DNA from: Rhodobacter ferrooxidans
GTDB lineage: Bacteria; Pseudomonadota; Alphaproteobacteria; Rhodobacterales; Rhodobacteraceae
Assembly: GCF_000176015.1 (NCBI RefSeq)
Contig: NZ_ACYY01000001.1
Span: 1-64,000, forward strand
Length of the DNA stretch: 64,000 nt
Reading direction: 5' to 3'
How positions within the stretch are numbered: position 1 is the stretch's first letter; the number at the start of each line of letters is the position of its first letter. Below the pieces are notes generated by a model. It was given only the letters and a program-made list of their open reading frames with translations, was not told the DNA's origin and did not search any database. Made by a program: the position numbers and the translations under genes. Shown one piece after another: positions 8,707-20,175 of the stretch.

Positions 8707-8791
8707 TTCTTCTCTGTTCAAATATCCCCGCGCGGCGCGCACCCGCTGCCAGCACAGACGCTCCGCGGGGGATATTTGAGCAAAGGAGAAA
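8707..8791. repeat. dispersed palindrome family A, diverged copy
   Basis: Two facing arms (8707-8731 and 8764-8791) read TTCAAATATCCCCGC and GCGGGGGATATTTGAGC. It lies between the convergent ThiE and OlsA genes, where it could act as a bidirectional terminator. The loop side is more diverged than in other copies. Confidence 0.75.
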
Positions 8792-8841
8792 CCGCATCGG
8801 AACAAGCGATGAAAGCCCGTCCGGGCTTGAAGAGCGGACGC

Positions 8842-9663
8842 TCAGGCCGGGGCAAGCGGGTGCGCAGAACGAACCACCCGTTCGCAATGTTCGGCCAGTG
8901 CCTTGCGGTCGGCAAAGCCGTCCACCGGCACCGGGTCGTGGAACTGCACCTCGACCAGGCCCTGTCGCGGCGCGGCCAGCACTTGCAGCAGGTGGCCCGC
9001 GAAAGTCATGTCGCCCCACCAGCCGTAGAACCGCGGGTCGGCACCTTCGGGGGCGTGATAGACCACGGTCACCGGCTGGATATGCAGCAGGTTATCGAGA
9101 CAGAGGCTGTAGAACGCCGCGAACAGCGTCGATTTGAACGGCAGCACCCGCAGCGCGTCGGTGCTGGTGCCTTCGGGAAAGAACAGCAGCCGATGCCCGG
9201 CTCGCAGCCGCGCCTCGAACAGCGCTTGTTGGGCTTTGGCGGCACTGCCCTTGCGGGCGATGAAGGCGGTGCCGGTGGCGCGTGCCAGCCAGCCGATGCC
9301 GGGCCAGCCCGCCACCTCGGACTTGGCCACGAAATACACCCGCTGCGCCGCGTTCAGCGCAAAGATGTCCAGCCACGAGCCATGGTTGGCCACCACCGCC
9401 CCCGGCGCCGTCAGGGGTGAGCCGCGTTGCAGATAGCCGATGCCAAGGATCACCAGCGCAGCCCGGCACACGCCCTGGGTGATGTATGGCGTGACCGGCC
9501 GGTTCAACCCGCACAGCGGCCGCTCAAGCAGCCGGGCCAGCAACAGCACCAGCAGGCCGCCATAGACCACCGTCGCCAGCACGCCACCGCGCGCCACCAC
9601 CCGCAGCCAGCCCACAACACCCACTGGCCGTGTCGCCATCCGCGACGCTTTCCAGTCGCTCAT
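8842..9663 (-). CDS. olsA: lyso-ornithine lipid O-acyltransferase
   Basis: A 273-residue PlsC-family acyltransferase with an N-terminal membrane helix (about residues 20-43). The catalytic HX4D box is NHGSWLD and the acceptor/glycerol-binding motif is FPEGTS. Because it directly follows an OlsB-like gene with a four-base overlap (9660-9663), it is best read as OlsA, which O-acylates lyso-ornithine lipid; many OlsA proteins also acylate lysophosphatidate. Ornithine lipids are phosphate-free membrane lipids, often induced under phosphate limitation, but I see no clear pho box here. Confidence 0.86.
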   Translation of the reverse strand: MSDWKASRMATRPVGVVGWLRVVARGGVLATVVYGGLLVLLLARLLERPLCGLNRPVTPYITQGVCRAALVILGIGYLQRGSPLTAPGAVVANHGSWLDIFALNAAQRVYFVAKSEVAGWPGIGWLARATGTAFIARKGSAAKAQQALFEARLRAGHRLLFFPEGTSTDALRVLPFKSTLFAAFYSLCLDNLLHIQPVTVVYHAPEGADPRFYGWWGDMTFAGHLLQVLAAPRQGLVEVQFHDPVPVDGFADRKALAEHCERVVRSAHPLAPA

Positions 9664-10445
9664 GCCCGACGCCCCTGCTTGCGCAGATAGAAATCGCGGT
9701 GCCGTTCCGACATCCGCGCCGTATCCATCACCAGACAGACATCGGTGGTGTTGAAACCATGGTCGATCCAGGCACCATCGCCGACGAAACCGCCCAGCCG
9801 CAGGTAAGCCCGGATCAGCGCCGGAATCGCCGCCATCGCCGCCCGACGGTCGATCTGATCGGGGGCCAGCAGGTCCATCTCTTGCCGCTGCGCCGCCCGC
9901 GCCTGCACCCGCAAGGCAGGCGGTGCCAGATGTTCGCGGTGCAGCCAGGCCAGCGGCTGCGCCAGCGCGCGCGCATCGGTGCCGTGGAAACTGGCCACCC
10001 CGAACAGCACCTCGATGCCGCGCTCCAGCACATAATCGGCCAAAGCGTTCCACAGCAGCAGCATCGCCGTGCCGCCGCGATGCTGCGGATGCACGCAAGA
10101 CCGCCCCAGTTCCACGAGCCGCCGCCCCGAGGCTTTCAGCCGGTCCAGATCATACTCGGCCTCGGAATAGAACTGCCCCAATGGCCCCAGCCTGTCGCCG
10201 GGCAGCAGCCGGTACACGCCGACCACATCCTCCAGCGCCGCCGGATCACGGCGAGCGTCGATCAGCAAAAGGTGGTCGAACAGCGGGTCGAAAGCATCGC
10301 GCTCCAGCCGCGCCGCATGATCGACCAGGGGTCCATCACCGCCCAGTTCCTCGATGAAAACCGTGTAGCGCAGCCGCTGTGCTGCCGCCAGATCGCGCCC
10401 ATCCCGCGCCAGGCGCAGCACATAATGCGGATCGTTGGCGTTCAT
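9660..10445 (-). CDS. olsB: L-ornithine N-acyltransferase
   Basis: A 261-residue GNAT-fold acyl-ACP-dependent N-acyltransferase (hemolysin-like/OlsB family), making lyso-ornithine lipid from ornithine and 3-hydroxyacyl-ACP. Family features include LRYTVFIEELGG, VGVYRLLPG, ELGRSCVHPQHRGG and FGVASFHGTD. The start at 10445 follows AGGGGCAGGCC. The olsB-olsA order with four-base overlap supports the assignment of both genes. Confidence 0.88.
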   Translation of the reverse strand: MNANDPHYVLRLARDGRDLAAAQRLRYTVFIEELGGDGPLVDHAARLERDAFDPLFDHLLLIDARRDPAALEDVVGVYRLLPGDRLGPLGQFYSEAEYDLDRLKASGRRLVELGRSCVHPQHRGGTAMLLLWNALADYVLERGIEVLFGVASFHGTDARALAQPLAWLHREHLAPPALRVQARAAQRQEMDLLAPDQIDRRAAMAAIPALIRAYLRLGGFVGDGAWIDHGFNTTDVCLVMDTARMSERHRDFYLRKQGRRA

Positions 10446-10604
10446 GGCCTGCCCCTGGCAGCCCGCAACCGGGCGTCGCCGTGTCTTAGAGTCTGGCCCC
10501 GGCGATTGCAACCGCCGGACCGCCGCACACACGCGAACCGATTTCCGCAGGCCGCCGCCATCATCCGGGGTTGAATTCCGCCCCCCGCTGTCAATATACC
10601 GAAG

Positions 10605-10778
10605 TCAAATGTCGAATACCCGGACCAGCACGATCCGCCTGCCATCAATCACCACCTTGCCCACATGCTCGAAGTTCACCGTGATCCGGTCGCCGATGTT
10701 CGATTGCACCTGCCCCAAGCCCCAGTCGGCCTGCCCCGGATGACGGACCACCATTCCCGGCTCCAGCACGCTGTTCAT
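10605..10778 (-). CDS. DUF3553 small protein
   Basis: A 57-residue protein of the DUF3553 family (PGMVVRHPGQADWGLGQVQS at the start and VDG-like strand repeats), resembling the small beta-barrel domain appended to some UvrD/PcrA-type helicases. Start ATG at 10778 has GGGAGGTCGG upstream. It is divergent from chpT with only 27 bases between the two start codons, so each ribosome site sits next to the other gene. Function unknown. Confidence 0.8.
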   Translation of the reverse strand: MNSVLEPGMVVRHPGQADWGLGQVQSNIGDRITVNFEHVGKVVIDGRRIVLVRVFDI

Positions 10779-10805
10779 CCCGACCTCCCGCTTCAAGGAA
10801 CCCCG

Positions 10806-11399
10806 ATGGCCAATCCCGATCTGATCGCCCTGCTGGGCTCGCGCATCTGCCATGACCTTATCAGCCCGATCGGGGCAATCGGCAACGGGGTCGAGCTTTT
10901 GATGATGGACGGATCCTTGCGCGGCCCGGAAATTGCGCTGATTTCCGAAAGCGTGGCCAATGCCAATGCCCGGATCCGGTTCTTCCGGGTGGCCTTTGGC
11001 GCCTCGGGCCGCGACCAGCGCATTGGCCGCCCCGAGGTGATGGCAATCCTGACCGACATCACCCGCGGCGGTCGGCTGAGCATTGATTGGCAAAGTGCCG
11101 GCGATCTGCCGCGCGCCGAGGTGAAGCTGGTTTTCCTGCTGATCCAGTGCCTGGAAACCGCGATGGCTTACGGCGGCCGCATCACCGTGGAACAGACCGG
11201 CGACGGCTGGCGACTGACCGGCAGCGCGGCCAAGCTGAAGGTCAGCCCCGAACTTTGGGATATCCTGACCGATCCCGATGCCACGGTCGAGGTGAACGCC
11301 GCCCAGGTGCATTTCGCGCTGGTGCCGCTGGAACTGGCGCAGCAGGGCCGCAATCTGACGGTCGAGATGGCCGAGTCCGAGATTCGTCTGGCGTTCTGA
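10806..11399 (+). CDS. chpT: histidine phosphotransferase ChpT
   Basis: A 197-residue ChpT, the dimeric phosphotransfer protein that passes phosphate from hybrid kinase CckA to CtrA and CpdR. The phospho-accepting His16 lies in RICHDLISPIGAIGNGVE. The C-terminal half is the degenerate ATPase-like domain of the family. ATG 10806 follows CAAGGAACCCCG. In Rhodobacteraceae this relay mainly controls motility, gene transfer and related traits, and is often non-essential. It converges on proA with a six-base gap. Confidence 0.93.
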   Translation: MANPDLIALLGSRICHDLISPIGAIGNGVELLMMDGSLRGPEIALISESVANANARIRFFRVAFGASGRDQRIGRPEVMAILTDITRGGRLSIDWQSAGDLPRAEVKLVFLLIQCLETAMAYGGRITVEQTGDGWRLTGSAAKLKVSPELWDILTDPDATVEVNAAQVHFALVPLELAQQGRNLTVEMAESEIRLAF

Positions 11400-11405
11400 C
11401 CGGGC

Positions 11406-12665
11406 TCAGGCCCGGATGGTGCCATCCCCAACCACCAGATACTTGAAGCTGGTCAGCTGCTCGGCCCCCACCGGACCGCGCGCATGCAGCTTGCCGGTGG
11501 CGATGCCGATCTCGGCCCCCATGCCGAATTCGCCGCCATCGGCAAACTGGGTCGAGGCATTGCGCAACAGGATCGCACTGTCGAGCCGCTGAAAGAACCG
11601 CTCGGCGGTGGCATCGTTCTCGGTCAGGATCGCCTCGGTGTGACTTGATCCATAGCGGCGGATATGGGCAATCGCCTCGTCCACCCCATCCACCAGCTTG
11701 GCGGCAATGATCATGTCCAGAAACTCGCGGCCAAAATCATCCGGGGCGGCCTGCACGGTGCCCGGCACCTTCAGCAACTCGCCGGTGGTGCGCACTTCCA
11801 CCCCCGCCCGCAGCAGATCCTCGATCAGCACCGCGCCATGCCTGGTGTAGAACTGCCAATCAATCAGCAAACACTCCGCCGCCCCGCAAATCCCGGTGCG
11901 GCGGGTCTTGGCGTTCAGAACGACCTTGCGGGCCTTTTCCAGATCGGCATCACGGTCGGCATAGACGTGGCAGATCCCCTCCAGATGCGCGAACACCGGC
12001 ACCCGCGCCTCGCGCTGCACCAACCCGACCAGACCCTTGCCGCCACGCGGGATGATCACGTCGATATGCTGCACCGCCTGCAACATCGCGCTCACCGCCG
12101 CCCGGTCGCGGGTCGGCACCAGCTGGATCGCATCCAACGGCAACCCCGCCTGCTGCAAACCCACCTGCAGACAGCCGTGCAGGGCGGTCGAGGAGTGAAA
12201 GCTTTCCGAGCCGCCACGCAGGATCACCGCATTGCCCGATTTCAGACACAGCGCCCCGGCATCCGCGGTGACGTTCGGGCGGCTTTCGTAGATCACCCCC
12301 ACCACCCCCAAAGGCGTGCGCACCCGGCGGATGTTCAGCCCCGAAGGCATGTCCCACTCCGCCATCACCTGCCCTACCGGATCGCGCTGCTCGGCCACGC
12401 TGCGCAAGCCATCGACGATGCCGCGCAGCCGCCGATCATCCAGCATCAGCCGGTCCATCATCGCAGGCGACAACCCCTTTTCCGCGCCGTAAGCCAGATC
12501 CTCGCAATTGGCGTCAAGGATCGCGTCCCGCTGCTGCCAGACCGCCTCTGCCGCGCCGATCAAGGCCACATATTTCCGCTCCGACCCGGCAAAGGCCAGC
12601 TCCGCCGCCGCCGCCCGCGCCCGCGCGCCGATGTCCTGCATCAGTGCCGCCACATCCTCGCCCAT
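11406..12665 (-). CDS. proA: glutamate-5-semialdehyde dehydrogenase
   Basis: A 419-residue gamma-glutamyl phosphate reductase, second step of proline synthesis from glutamate. Family signatures include [20 protein letters not shown] and the catalytic cysteine region [11 protein letters not shown], with the HTEAI motif near the C-terminus. The start at 12665 ([10 protein letters not shown]) has AAGAAGG about ten bases upstream; that purine tract comes from one arm of a family A repeat. It is the last gene of the rplU operon and is separated from proB by 139 bases containing repeats of both families. Confidence 0.95.
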   Translation of the reverse strand: MGEDVAALMQDIGARARAAAAELAFAGSERKYVALIGAAEAVWQQRDAILDANCEDLAYGAEKGLSPAMMDRLMLDDRRLRGIVDGLRSVAEQRDPVGQVMAEWDMPSGLNIRRVRTPLGVVGVIYESRPNVTADAGALCLKSGNAVILRGGSESFHSSTALHGCLQVGLQQAGLPLDAIQLVPTRDRAAVSAMLQAVQHIDVIIPRGGKGLVGLVQREARVPVFAHLEGICHVYADRDADLEKARKVVLNAKTRRTGICGAAECLLIDWQFYTRHGAVLIEDLLRAGVEVRTTGELLKVPGTVQAAPDDFGREFLDMIIAAKLVDGVDEAIAHIRRYGSSHTEAILTENDATAERFFQRLDSAILLRNASTQFADGGEFGMGAEIGIATGKLHARGPVGAEQLTSFKYLVVGDGTIRA

Positions 12666-12677
12666 CGCCCTGCCGCC

Positions 12678-12712
12678 TTCTTCTCTGCGAAAATATCCCC
12701 GCCGGAGGCACC
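12678..12712. repeat. single arm of dispersed palindrome family A, upstream of proA
   Basis: Read on the minus strand this is GCCTCCGGCGGGGATATTTT followed by CGCAGAGAAGAAGG, one family A arm without its partner. Its 3' end supplies the Shine-Dalgarno-like AAGAAGG in front of proA. Confidence 0.75.
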
Positions 12713-12750
12713 GCCACCTGCCACCCCACACCGCCCTCGCCCATCCAGAG

Positions 12751-12797
12751 CCAAAAGTTTTATCAAAACTTTTGCAAAATCCTTCACAAGGATTTTG
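12751..12797. repeat. dispersed double-palindrome repeat (family B), copy 1
   Basis: Two adjacent AT-rich palindromes: AAAAGTTTT/AAAACTTTT (arms 12753-12761 and 12765-12773) and AAAATCCTT/AAGGATTTT (12776-12784 and 12788-12796). It lies in the proB-proA gap and, on the opposite strand, matches the copy at 46246-46289 in order and spacing. Confidence 0.75.
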
Positions 12798-12804
12798 TCT
12801 GCCC

Positions 12805-14954
<2,150 letters not shown>

Positions 14955-15020
14955 TCAGGTTGGGGCTGGCAGGCAGAGAGCGCCGAACCAGCCAAGGCTC
15001 ATTTGCCTTTTGCGGCCGGA

Positions 15021-15560
15021 TCAGTCCAGCTTTTTCAGATAGGTCCAGGTCGGCACCATGGCATTGCGCGCCACGCAGAACGCCTCGGCATCGCCCAGAT
15101 ATTCAAAACCGCAGTTGGTCAGCACCCGGGCGGACCCCGGATTGTCCTGAAACACCTCGGCAAACAGGGTGCGGCAGGCCTGCGGATTGGCGGCGATCAG
15201 CGCCCGCACGGCTTCGGACGCGAAACCGGTGTTCCAGAACGCCGGGGCCACCCAATAGCCGATTTCCGACTGGCCGCGGTCCATCCGCTTCAGCGAGATC
15301 ACCCCCAGCACCTCGGCCAACCCGTTGGCGGCACCATCCATCACCCAGATCTGCTCGGCGGCCCCCGGCGCCATGGCGCGGGCGACATAGGCCTCGGCGG
15401 CACCGGGCGGCAAGGGATGCGGGATGGTCTGGGTGCCCATCGCCACCCGGCTGTCGGCCGAATACATCTCGATCAGCCCGGCATCGGACTTGCGCGCCGG
15501 TCGCAAGCTAAAGCGGCCTGCGGCAATCTGGCCGTCCGCTGCGATCATGTCCAAAGTCAC
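15021..15560 (-). CDS. GNAT-family N-acetyltransferase (RimJ-like)
   Basis: A 179-residue GNAT protein of the RimJ/RimL (Acetyltransf_3) type: FSLRPARKSDAGLIEMY at the start, EIGYWVAPAFWNTGFASEA for acetyl-CoA binding, and DNPGSARVLTNCGFEYLG. The start chosen is GTG at 15560, preceded by GAGGAGAAAGCCC; an ATG five codons in lacks a comparable site. It sits between rpmA and obgE, so it may modify a ribosomal protein or factor, but that is inference. Confidence 0.82.
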   Translation of the reverse strand: MTLDMIAADGQIAAGRFSLRPARKSDAGLIEMYSADSRVAMGTQTIPHPLPPGAAEAYVARAMAPGAAEQIWVMDGAANGLAEVLGVISLKRMDRGQSEIGYWVAPAFWNTGFASEAVRALIAANPQACRTLFAEVFQDNPGSARVLTNCGFEYLGDAEAFCVARNAMVPTWTYLKKLD

Positions 15561-15645
15561 GGGCTTTCTCCTCGTAAGATACTGCCGGGGGGTGTTTTCC
15601 CGGTCTTGTCCTGCCCGGTCGCAGGCTATGCCCCGGAAAAGACCA

Positions 15646-15694
15646 AGGGGGACCGGCTTTACAGCCGACCCCCCGTTTACAAGTGCTTTGTAAA
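15646..15694 (-). terminator. tandem hairpins between rpmA and the GNAT gene
   Basis: The stem TTTACAA-GTGCT-TTGTAAA (15676-15694) comes first after rpmA on the minus strand, followed by a GC-rich stem with GGGGG/CCCCC arms (15646-15674). Together they could partially terminate or process the transcript so that ribosomal proteins are made in excess over the downstream GNAT, Obg and proline genes. Confidence 0.55.
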
Positions 15695-15702
15695 GGTTCG
15701 GC

Positions 15703-15972
15703 TTACTCGGCTGCCTCGGCAACGGGCAGGACCGAAATGAAGGTGCGGCCCTTGTAGCCCTTCTTGAAGGTCACATTGCCGACAACCTTGGCAAAGATCG
15801 TGTGATCGGTGCCCATGCCGACGCCGGTGCCCGGGAAAAAGGTCGTCCCGCGCTGGCGCACGATGATGTTGCCCGGAATGGCAACCTGACCGCCATAGAG
15901 CTTGACGCCCAGACGCTGGCCGGCCGAGTCGCGGCCGTTGCGGGATGAACCGCCTGCTTTCTTGTGTGCCAT
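15703..15972 (-). CDS. rpmA: 50S ribosomal protein L27
   Basis: An 89-residue L27: [20 protein letters not shown] at the N-terminus, then [23 protein letters not shown] and the usual HTIFA-like segment. The N-terminal tail reaches the peptidyl transferase centre. No Firmicutes-type cleavable extension is present. It follows rplU by six bases. Confidence 0.98.
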   Translation of the reverse strand: MAHKKAGGSSRNGRDSAGQRLGVKLYGGQVAIPGNIIVRQRGTTFFPGTGVGMGTDHTIFAKVVGNVTFKKGYKGRTFISVLPVAEAAE

Positions 15973-15978
15973 GGGGTG

Positions 15979-16434
15979 TTACTCCTGTGCAGCAACGGCG
16001 GCTTTGGCCGCGCGTTTCGGTTTCGCCGGTGCCGCAGCCACGGGGGCCGGGGCGGCGTTGTGGGCGGCGCGGCGGGCATCGGCGGTGCCGGTGGCAGCGG
16101 CCACGCCCGAGGCATCGGCGCCCGAGGCCAGCACGTCGGTCACCCGCAGCAGCGTCAGTTGCTGGCGGTGGCCCTTGGTGCGCTGCGATGAGTGCTTGCG
16201 GCGGCGCTTGACGAAGTGGATCACCTTGTCAGCCTTGATCTGGGCGATCACTTCGGCCTGCACGGCAGCCCCCGCCACCAGCGGCGCGCCAACGGTCAGG
16301 CTGTCGCCGCCAACCATCAGAATCTCGTTGAACTGGACTTTGTCGCCAGCATTTGCAGCCAGTTTTTCAACGCGCAGGATGTCGCCAGCCTGAACCTTGT
16401 ATTGCTTGCCGCCTGTCTTGAGGACCGCGAACAT
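15979..16434 (-). CDS. rplU: 50S ribosomal protein L21 with Ala-rich tail
   Basis: A 151-residue L21. Residues 1-103 are the standard domain (MFAVLKTGGKQYKVQAGD, KRRRKHSSQRTKGHRQ), followed by about 48 residues of Ala/Pro/Lys-rich tail that canonical L21 (about 103 residues) lacks. Such basic tails are familiar in alphaproteobacterial L21 proteins. It is the first gene of the operon and has a good promoter at 16573-16601. Confidence 0.97.
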   Translation of the reverse strand: MFAVLKTGGKQYKVQAGDILRVEKLAANAGDKVQFNEILMVGGDSLTVGAPLVAGAAVQAEVIAQIKADKVIHFVKRRRKHSSQRTKGHRQQLTLLRVTDVLASGADASGVAAATGTADARRAAHNAAPAPVAAAPAKPKRAAKAAVAAQE

Positions 16435-16572
16435 GGGTCATTCCTTCTCGTGTTCCGCGTCCTCTGGCCCCGGGATCACCGGCGTTTGGGCTTTGCCTCG
16501 GACAGCGCGCCCCTGAGGGACGGTATCAAAATGAAATCCCGGGCCAAACCCAAGGGTCGCCCGAGATGCGGG

Positions 16573-16601
16573 CTTATCCCGGATCGCGCGGCCCGAGTCA
16601 A
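16573..16601 (-). promoter_or_regulatory. sigma70-type promoter of the rplU operon
   Basis: On the minus strand, TTGACT (16596-16601), a 17-base spacer and GATAAG (16573-16578) make a strong housekeeping promoter for this group. It lies about 140 bases upstream of rplU, leaving a long leader that could host L21 autoregulation. Confidence 0.75.
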
Positions 16602-16631
16602 GGCCCGCAACGCAGCGTGAACGGCCGGAAA

Positions 16632-17516
16632 TCAGATATCCTCGCCCAGGATCCGCTTGGCCGCTGCCCAGCCCAGATCATGCGAGATGCGCGTGAAAAC
16701 CACGTCAAAAGCCGCAAATACCGCGGCATTCAGCTTTTTGCCGGCGGCGGTTTCGGCAAAGGCCTGATATTTGGCCAGATCGGCGTCCGAAAGCGCGCGG
16801 TAAGACAGCGCCAGATAGGGAAACAACCAGTCGGCGGTCTCGCCCCGGACATCGGCCTCCTGCGACCACACATCGGCAAGCATGTCCTGTTCGGTCATGC
16901 CGCCTTCGAAAGCGCCGCCTTCGGACAGTCCGTGGTAAAATGCCAGATTGGCGTTCAGTGCGCCCGACACATTGAACTCGATCAGGTCATTGGTTTCGGC
17001 AAAGCGCTGCAAAGCTGCCATCCGCGCATCGTTGGCGGCCATCATGTCCTGTGCCGCCAGCCGGGCGTCCTCCACGGCCGCCGGGTCGAGCATGGCGCGG
17101 CGGGCTTCCAGTTCCAGCGTCAGGATGGTCTGGCCGGTGACGCTGCCAAAGAACGCCTGCATCGCCGCAATGCCCGCTTTGTCGCCGCCCAGTTCGGTCG
17201 CCAGAACCCGGTCGAACTCGCGCCGCATCACCGCAGGATCATAGATCTGCGCCACGGTCGCCCGCCATTCCGCCCCGCCACGTCCGGCGAACATCTCGTC
17301 CGCCAGCGTCTGGCCATAGCTCAAGCCTTCCTCGCGCATCACCTCCAGCACGCCGGAAATCTGCATGGTGTCGGCCAGCCGCACCACCTCGGCGCTGACC
17401 GCCGCGGCCTCGGACTGGGTCGCCACCGGAGTTTCCGCTGCCAGCGGCAGTGCGGCAAAGGTGGTGAAAACCACAAGGACCAGGCGGAACAGGAACATCA
17501 GAAAGGACTTTCGCAT
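16632..17516 (-). CDS. DUF2059 family exported protein
   Basis: A 294-residue protein with an N-terminal signal peptide (MRKSFLMFLFRLVLVVFTTFAALPLAA, cleavage near AAE) and helical content. The C-terminal region (YLALSYRALSDADLAKYQAF) is the DUF2059 signature found in periplasmic proteins of unknown function. The start at 17516 matches the signal peptide; an upstream start at 17561 would spoil it. It is transcribed away from rplU's promoter region as a single gene. Confidence 0.8.
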   Translation of the reverse strand: MRKSFLMFLFRLVLVVFTTFAALPLAAETPVATQSEAAAVSAEVVRLADTMQISGVLEVMREEGLSYGQTLADEMFAGRGGAEWRATVAQIYDPAVMRREFDRVLATELGGDKAGIAAMQAFFGSVTGQTILTLELEARRAMLDPAAVEDARLAAQDMMAANDARMAALQRFAETNDLIEFNVSGALNANLAFYHGLSEGGAFEGGMTEQDMLADVWSQEADVRGETADWLFPYLALSYRALSDADLAKYQAFAETAAGKKLNAAVFAAFDVVFTRISHDLGWAAAKRILGEDI

Positions 17517-17702
17517 GAGGACTGCCTGCAAACAGCTAGCCGCAACACCGCCGGTTGCCAAGCTTCACACTGCCACATCCTGGATGGAGTTGGTCCTTTG
17601 CGCCATGGTCACGGTCTGAAAGATGTTCTGACTGGGCTGTATGACTATCAGCGCCGCCACCTGTTTCCGAGTTTTGGAAAGGTTGTGGGCTGGATCACGC
17701 AC

Positions 17703-17920
17703 CATCCTTGCGCCTTTCCGGAACGGATCACGCCACTGCCGTATCCGGTTTGGATGGATGTCAGCCCCCGCCACCAGATCGACCGGTGCCTTCCCGCGTT
17801 GGGCCGCGGAAGCGACGGCTCTATCCGCCGCTCGGCCGCCAAGCCGATCATCTCGCGCAGCAGGTCCGCATCTGGGGTGTTCTCGGCGAGGTCGTGCAGC
17901 TTTCTCGTATCCGGGGTCAT
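17703..17920 (-). mobile_element. degenerate transposase fragments (IS256-like then IS3 OrfA-like)
   Basis: Minus frame at 17825-17920 reads like the N-terminus of an IS256/mutator transposase (ENTPDADLLREMIGLAAER). In a different frame, 17703-17828 reads GKAPVDLVAGADIHPNRIRQWRD, resembling the helix-turn-helix of IS3-type OrfA (HPNQIKQWRDQL). Both are truncated and frame-disrupted, so this is a non-functional scar. The rest of the 17517-18163 gap shows no supportable gene. No terminal inverted repeats were recognised. Confidence 0.55.
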
Positions 17921-18163
17921 CGGTATATCAGCGGGCATCGGTGAAATCGCCGGTCCGGGTTGGTGTCTGCAACCAGACCCCACCGGAGCTTCGCCGGTGA
18001 CCATCTCACCAATAGCCATCTCCACGCACGGGGACAGCATCTCGGGAAGGGGTCGGATCAGAGCCTGCGACGACAGTCACCATGTGCCAAGGTCAGTCGG
18101 CGGATCCCGGCAGAAAAGAAGGCTCGAAGCCCAATTGAAGCCGCCATCAATTGATCGTCACGT

Positions 18164-19828
18164 TCAGAAATCCTTCCAAAGTGCATTTCCGTTCGTTCCC
18201 GTCACTTTCTGCGCCTGCGCAGCCTGATCTTCGGCAGTGGCAATTTCCGTGATGTCAACATCAGAGCGCGTGTGGCGTTTAAACGCGGACAGCGCGACAA
18301 TTCGACCCTGATTTTCTGTGCCCTGCCCCACCTTGAATTTCGACACGATCGTGGCAAGACCTGTCGCATCCTGGCTCAAAGCATGACTGGCTGCGGTCGT
18401 TTCTTCCACCATGGCGGCGTTCTGCTGTGTTACCTGATCCAGTTGCGTCACGCCGATATTGATCTCTGCAAGACCGGTCGATTGCTCGGTCGCACCCACG
18501 GCAATATTTGACACAAGGGTCGAGATACTGGCCACCGATCCGACGATGTTGTGCAGCGCCTCGCCGGCTTTTCCGACCTGTTCAACGCCGCGGCCGACAT
18601 GTTGGGCGGAAGTTCCAATCAACGTCTTGATTTCCTTTGCTGCGGCCGACGAGCGCTGCGCCAGTGCCCGCACTTCAGAAGCGACCACCGCAAAGCCCTT
18701 GCCTGCGTCTCCGGCGCGCGCAGCCTCCACTCCGGCGTTCAGCGCCAGAAGATTGGTCTGGAAAGCGATGTCGTCGATGGACCCGATGATTTGCGAGATT
18801 TGTTGTGACGACCTCTCGATCTCGGACATTGCGGCAACCGCACCTTCCACCACGGCGCTGCTCGCTTCTGCCTCTTTCCGGGCCTGGTGGACAATGCCCT
18901 CCACTTCGCGTGCCCCATCTGCTGCCGATTTGACAGAAGCAGTCAATTCGTCCAGCGCCGCCGCCGTTTCTTCAAGGGCGGCGGCCTGGTTTTCAGTGCG
19001 CCGCGACAGATCCTCGGATGCCGTGCTGATTTCATTCGAACGGGCGCGGATGCTTTGTGACGCATCAACCACCTGGGCGATCGTGTCGGACAGCTTTTCG
19101 AGCGTGGTATTGAAATCGGTCCGCAGCGCATCGTAGCCCGCCGCAAAGGCATCGCTGATCGGTCGTGTCAGATTGCCCACCGACAGATCGCGCAGGCCGC
19201 AGCTCAGGGATTGCACGACATTTTGCAGGGCCTCACGTTCTTTCGTCAGCGATTCGGCGCTGTTCATGGCTTCTTGTTGCGACTCATTTGCCTGGCACAG
19301 AAGGGCATCCGAGGTCTGGAACATTCGCGCCAATACCATCGAAAGCCAGATCAGCGGCACCGTCTGCACCACCAGAACGACGGCATGAAGCGTCACCCGC
19401 CCCAGCGAGGCCTCGCCTGGAAACACCGCTTCGGTGAAGGTGAAGTTCAGCACCAGATGGTGCACCGCAATTACGCTGGCATAGGTCACGATCGGCCGCC
19501 AGTCGCAAAACACCGCCGTCAGGGCGAAGGCTGCGAAGAAAATCATGTGGCTGTCGGCCTGCCACGGGTGGCCGCGCAACATGTAAACGATCGTCGAAAC
19601 TGCCACCGCCAGCCCGGCAGATGCCGCCATCTGTACCGCCAGTGCCGGACCAAGACGCCATTTTTCAAACGTCACCAGCCCTGCCACCAGCGCCAGCATA
19701 GCGGCTTCAATCAAGCCGCCCTTACCCAGAACCACCCCCAGCGCACCAACCAGCGGCACATGCGCCCACAACAGTATGACCGCGTAGAACAAAGCGCGTT
19801 TTTGCAGGTCATCAATCGTCGCAATCAT
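18164..19828 (-). CDS. methyl-accepting chemotaxis protein with polytopic N-terminus
   Basis: A 554-residue chemoreceptor. Residues about 12-190 form roughly six membrane helices with little periplasmic domain ([26 protein letters not shown]), unlike classic two-helix receptors. A HAMP-like linker and helical methylation region follow, then the conserved hairpin tip ([20 protein letters not shown], with [15 protein letters not shown]). The tail ends LWKDF, resembling a CheR-docking pentapeptide. The His-rich membrane helices suggest an internal or cofactor-linked signal, but that is inference. It starts one base after the TGA of the upstream small gene (TGAAATG). Confidence 0.9.
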   Translation of the reverse strand: MIATIDDLQKRALFYAVILLWAHVPLVGALGVVLGKGGLIEAAMLALVAGLVTFEKWRLGPALAVQMAASAGLAVAVSTIVYMLRGHPWQADSHMIFFAAFALTAVFCDWRPIVTYASVIAVHHLVLNFTFTEAVFPGEASLGRVTLHAVVLVVQTVPLIWLSMVLARMFQTSDALLCQANESQQEAMNSAESLTKEREALQNVVQSLSCGLRDLSVGNLTRPISDAFAAGYDALRTDFNTTLEKLSDTIAQVVDASQSIRARSNEISTASEDLSRRTENQAAALEETAAALDELTASVKSAADGAREVEGIVHQARKEAEASSAVVEGAVAAMSEIERSSQQISQIIGSIDDIAFQTNLLALNAGVEAARAGDAGKGFAVVASEVRALAQRSSAAAKEIKTLIGTSAQHVGRGVEQVGKAGEALHNIVGSVASISTLVSNIAVGATEQSTGLAEINIGVTQLDQVTQQNAAMVEETTAASHALSQDATGLATIVSKFKVGQGTENQGRIVALSAFKRHTRSDVDITEIATAEDQAAQAQKVTGTNGNALWKDF

Positions 19829-19829
19829 T

Positions 19830-20135
19830 TCACGTCCTTTCGATCGGATTCCCGCAAGTCACCGTTCCCGATGCGTCCAAAAGCCAGAAACCCTGACTTT
19901 TGAGATGGGCCAACGCGGTCGGATCGCCGCCAGTGTCAAGGATGACGACGTGTCCCTGCCAATGCAGATCAATGATCGCCAATCCAGTTGCCGCCGCACG
20001 ACCAAAACCGTCATTTTGCCAAGGTGGAAACAAGACTGCTATCTGGCGTGACTGGTCCGTTGGCCCGAAGGTGAGCCCGGTCAAGACAGAAACCCCCAAG
20101 ACCGAAATCAACATTGTGCTGGCATAGACAGACAT
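19830..20135 (-). CDS. small membrane-anchored protein cotranscribed with the chemoreceptor
   Basis: A 101-residue protein with one N-terminal hydrophobic segment ([16 protein letters not shown]) and a small predicted extracytoplasmic domain containing VAVLFPPW-like and [13 protein letters not shown] sequence. ATG 20135 follows GGGGAACCAGAA. It ends one base before the chemoreceptor start, so it is almost certainly cotranscribed. I do not recognise a named family; a receptor accessory or sensor role is only suggested by position. Confidence 0.7.
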   Translation of the reverse strand: MSVYASTMLISVLGVSVLTGLTFGPTDQSRQIAVLFPPWQNDGFGRAAATGLAIIDLHWQGHVVILDTGGDPTALAHLKSQGFWLLDASGTVTCGNPIERT

Positions 20136-20175
20136 TTCTGGTTCCCCTTACCGGATCGCTTTTGCCATGAAACCC

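Noticed and set aside
10779-10805. Unusual 27-base divergent gap between DUF3553 and chpT as a special regulatory element
   Set aside because: It contains only the two ribosome sites; promoters must lie inside the neighbouring genes, which is unremarkable in compact genomes.
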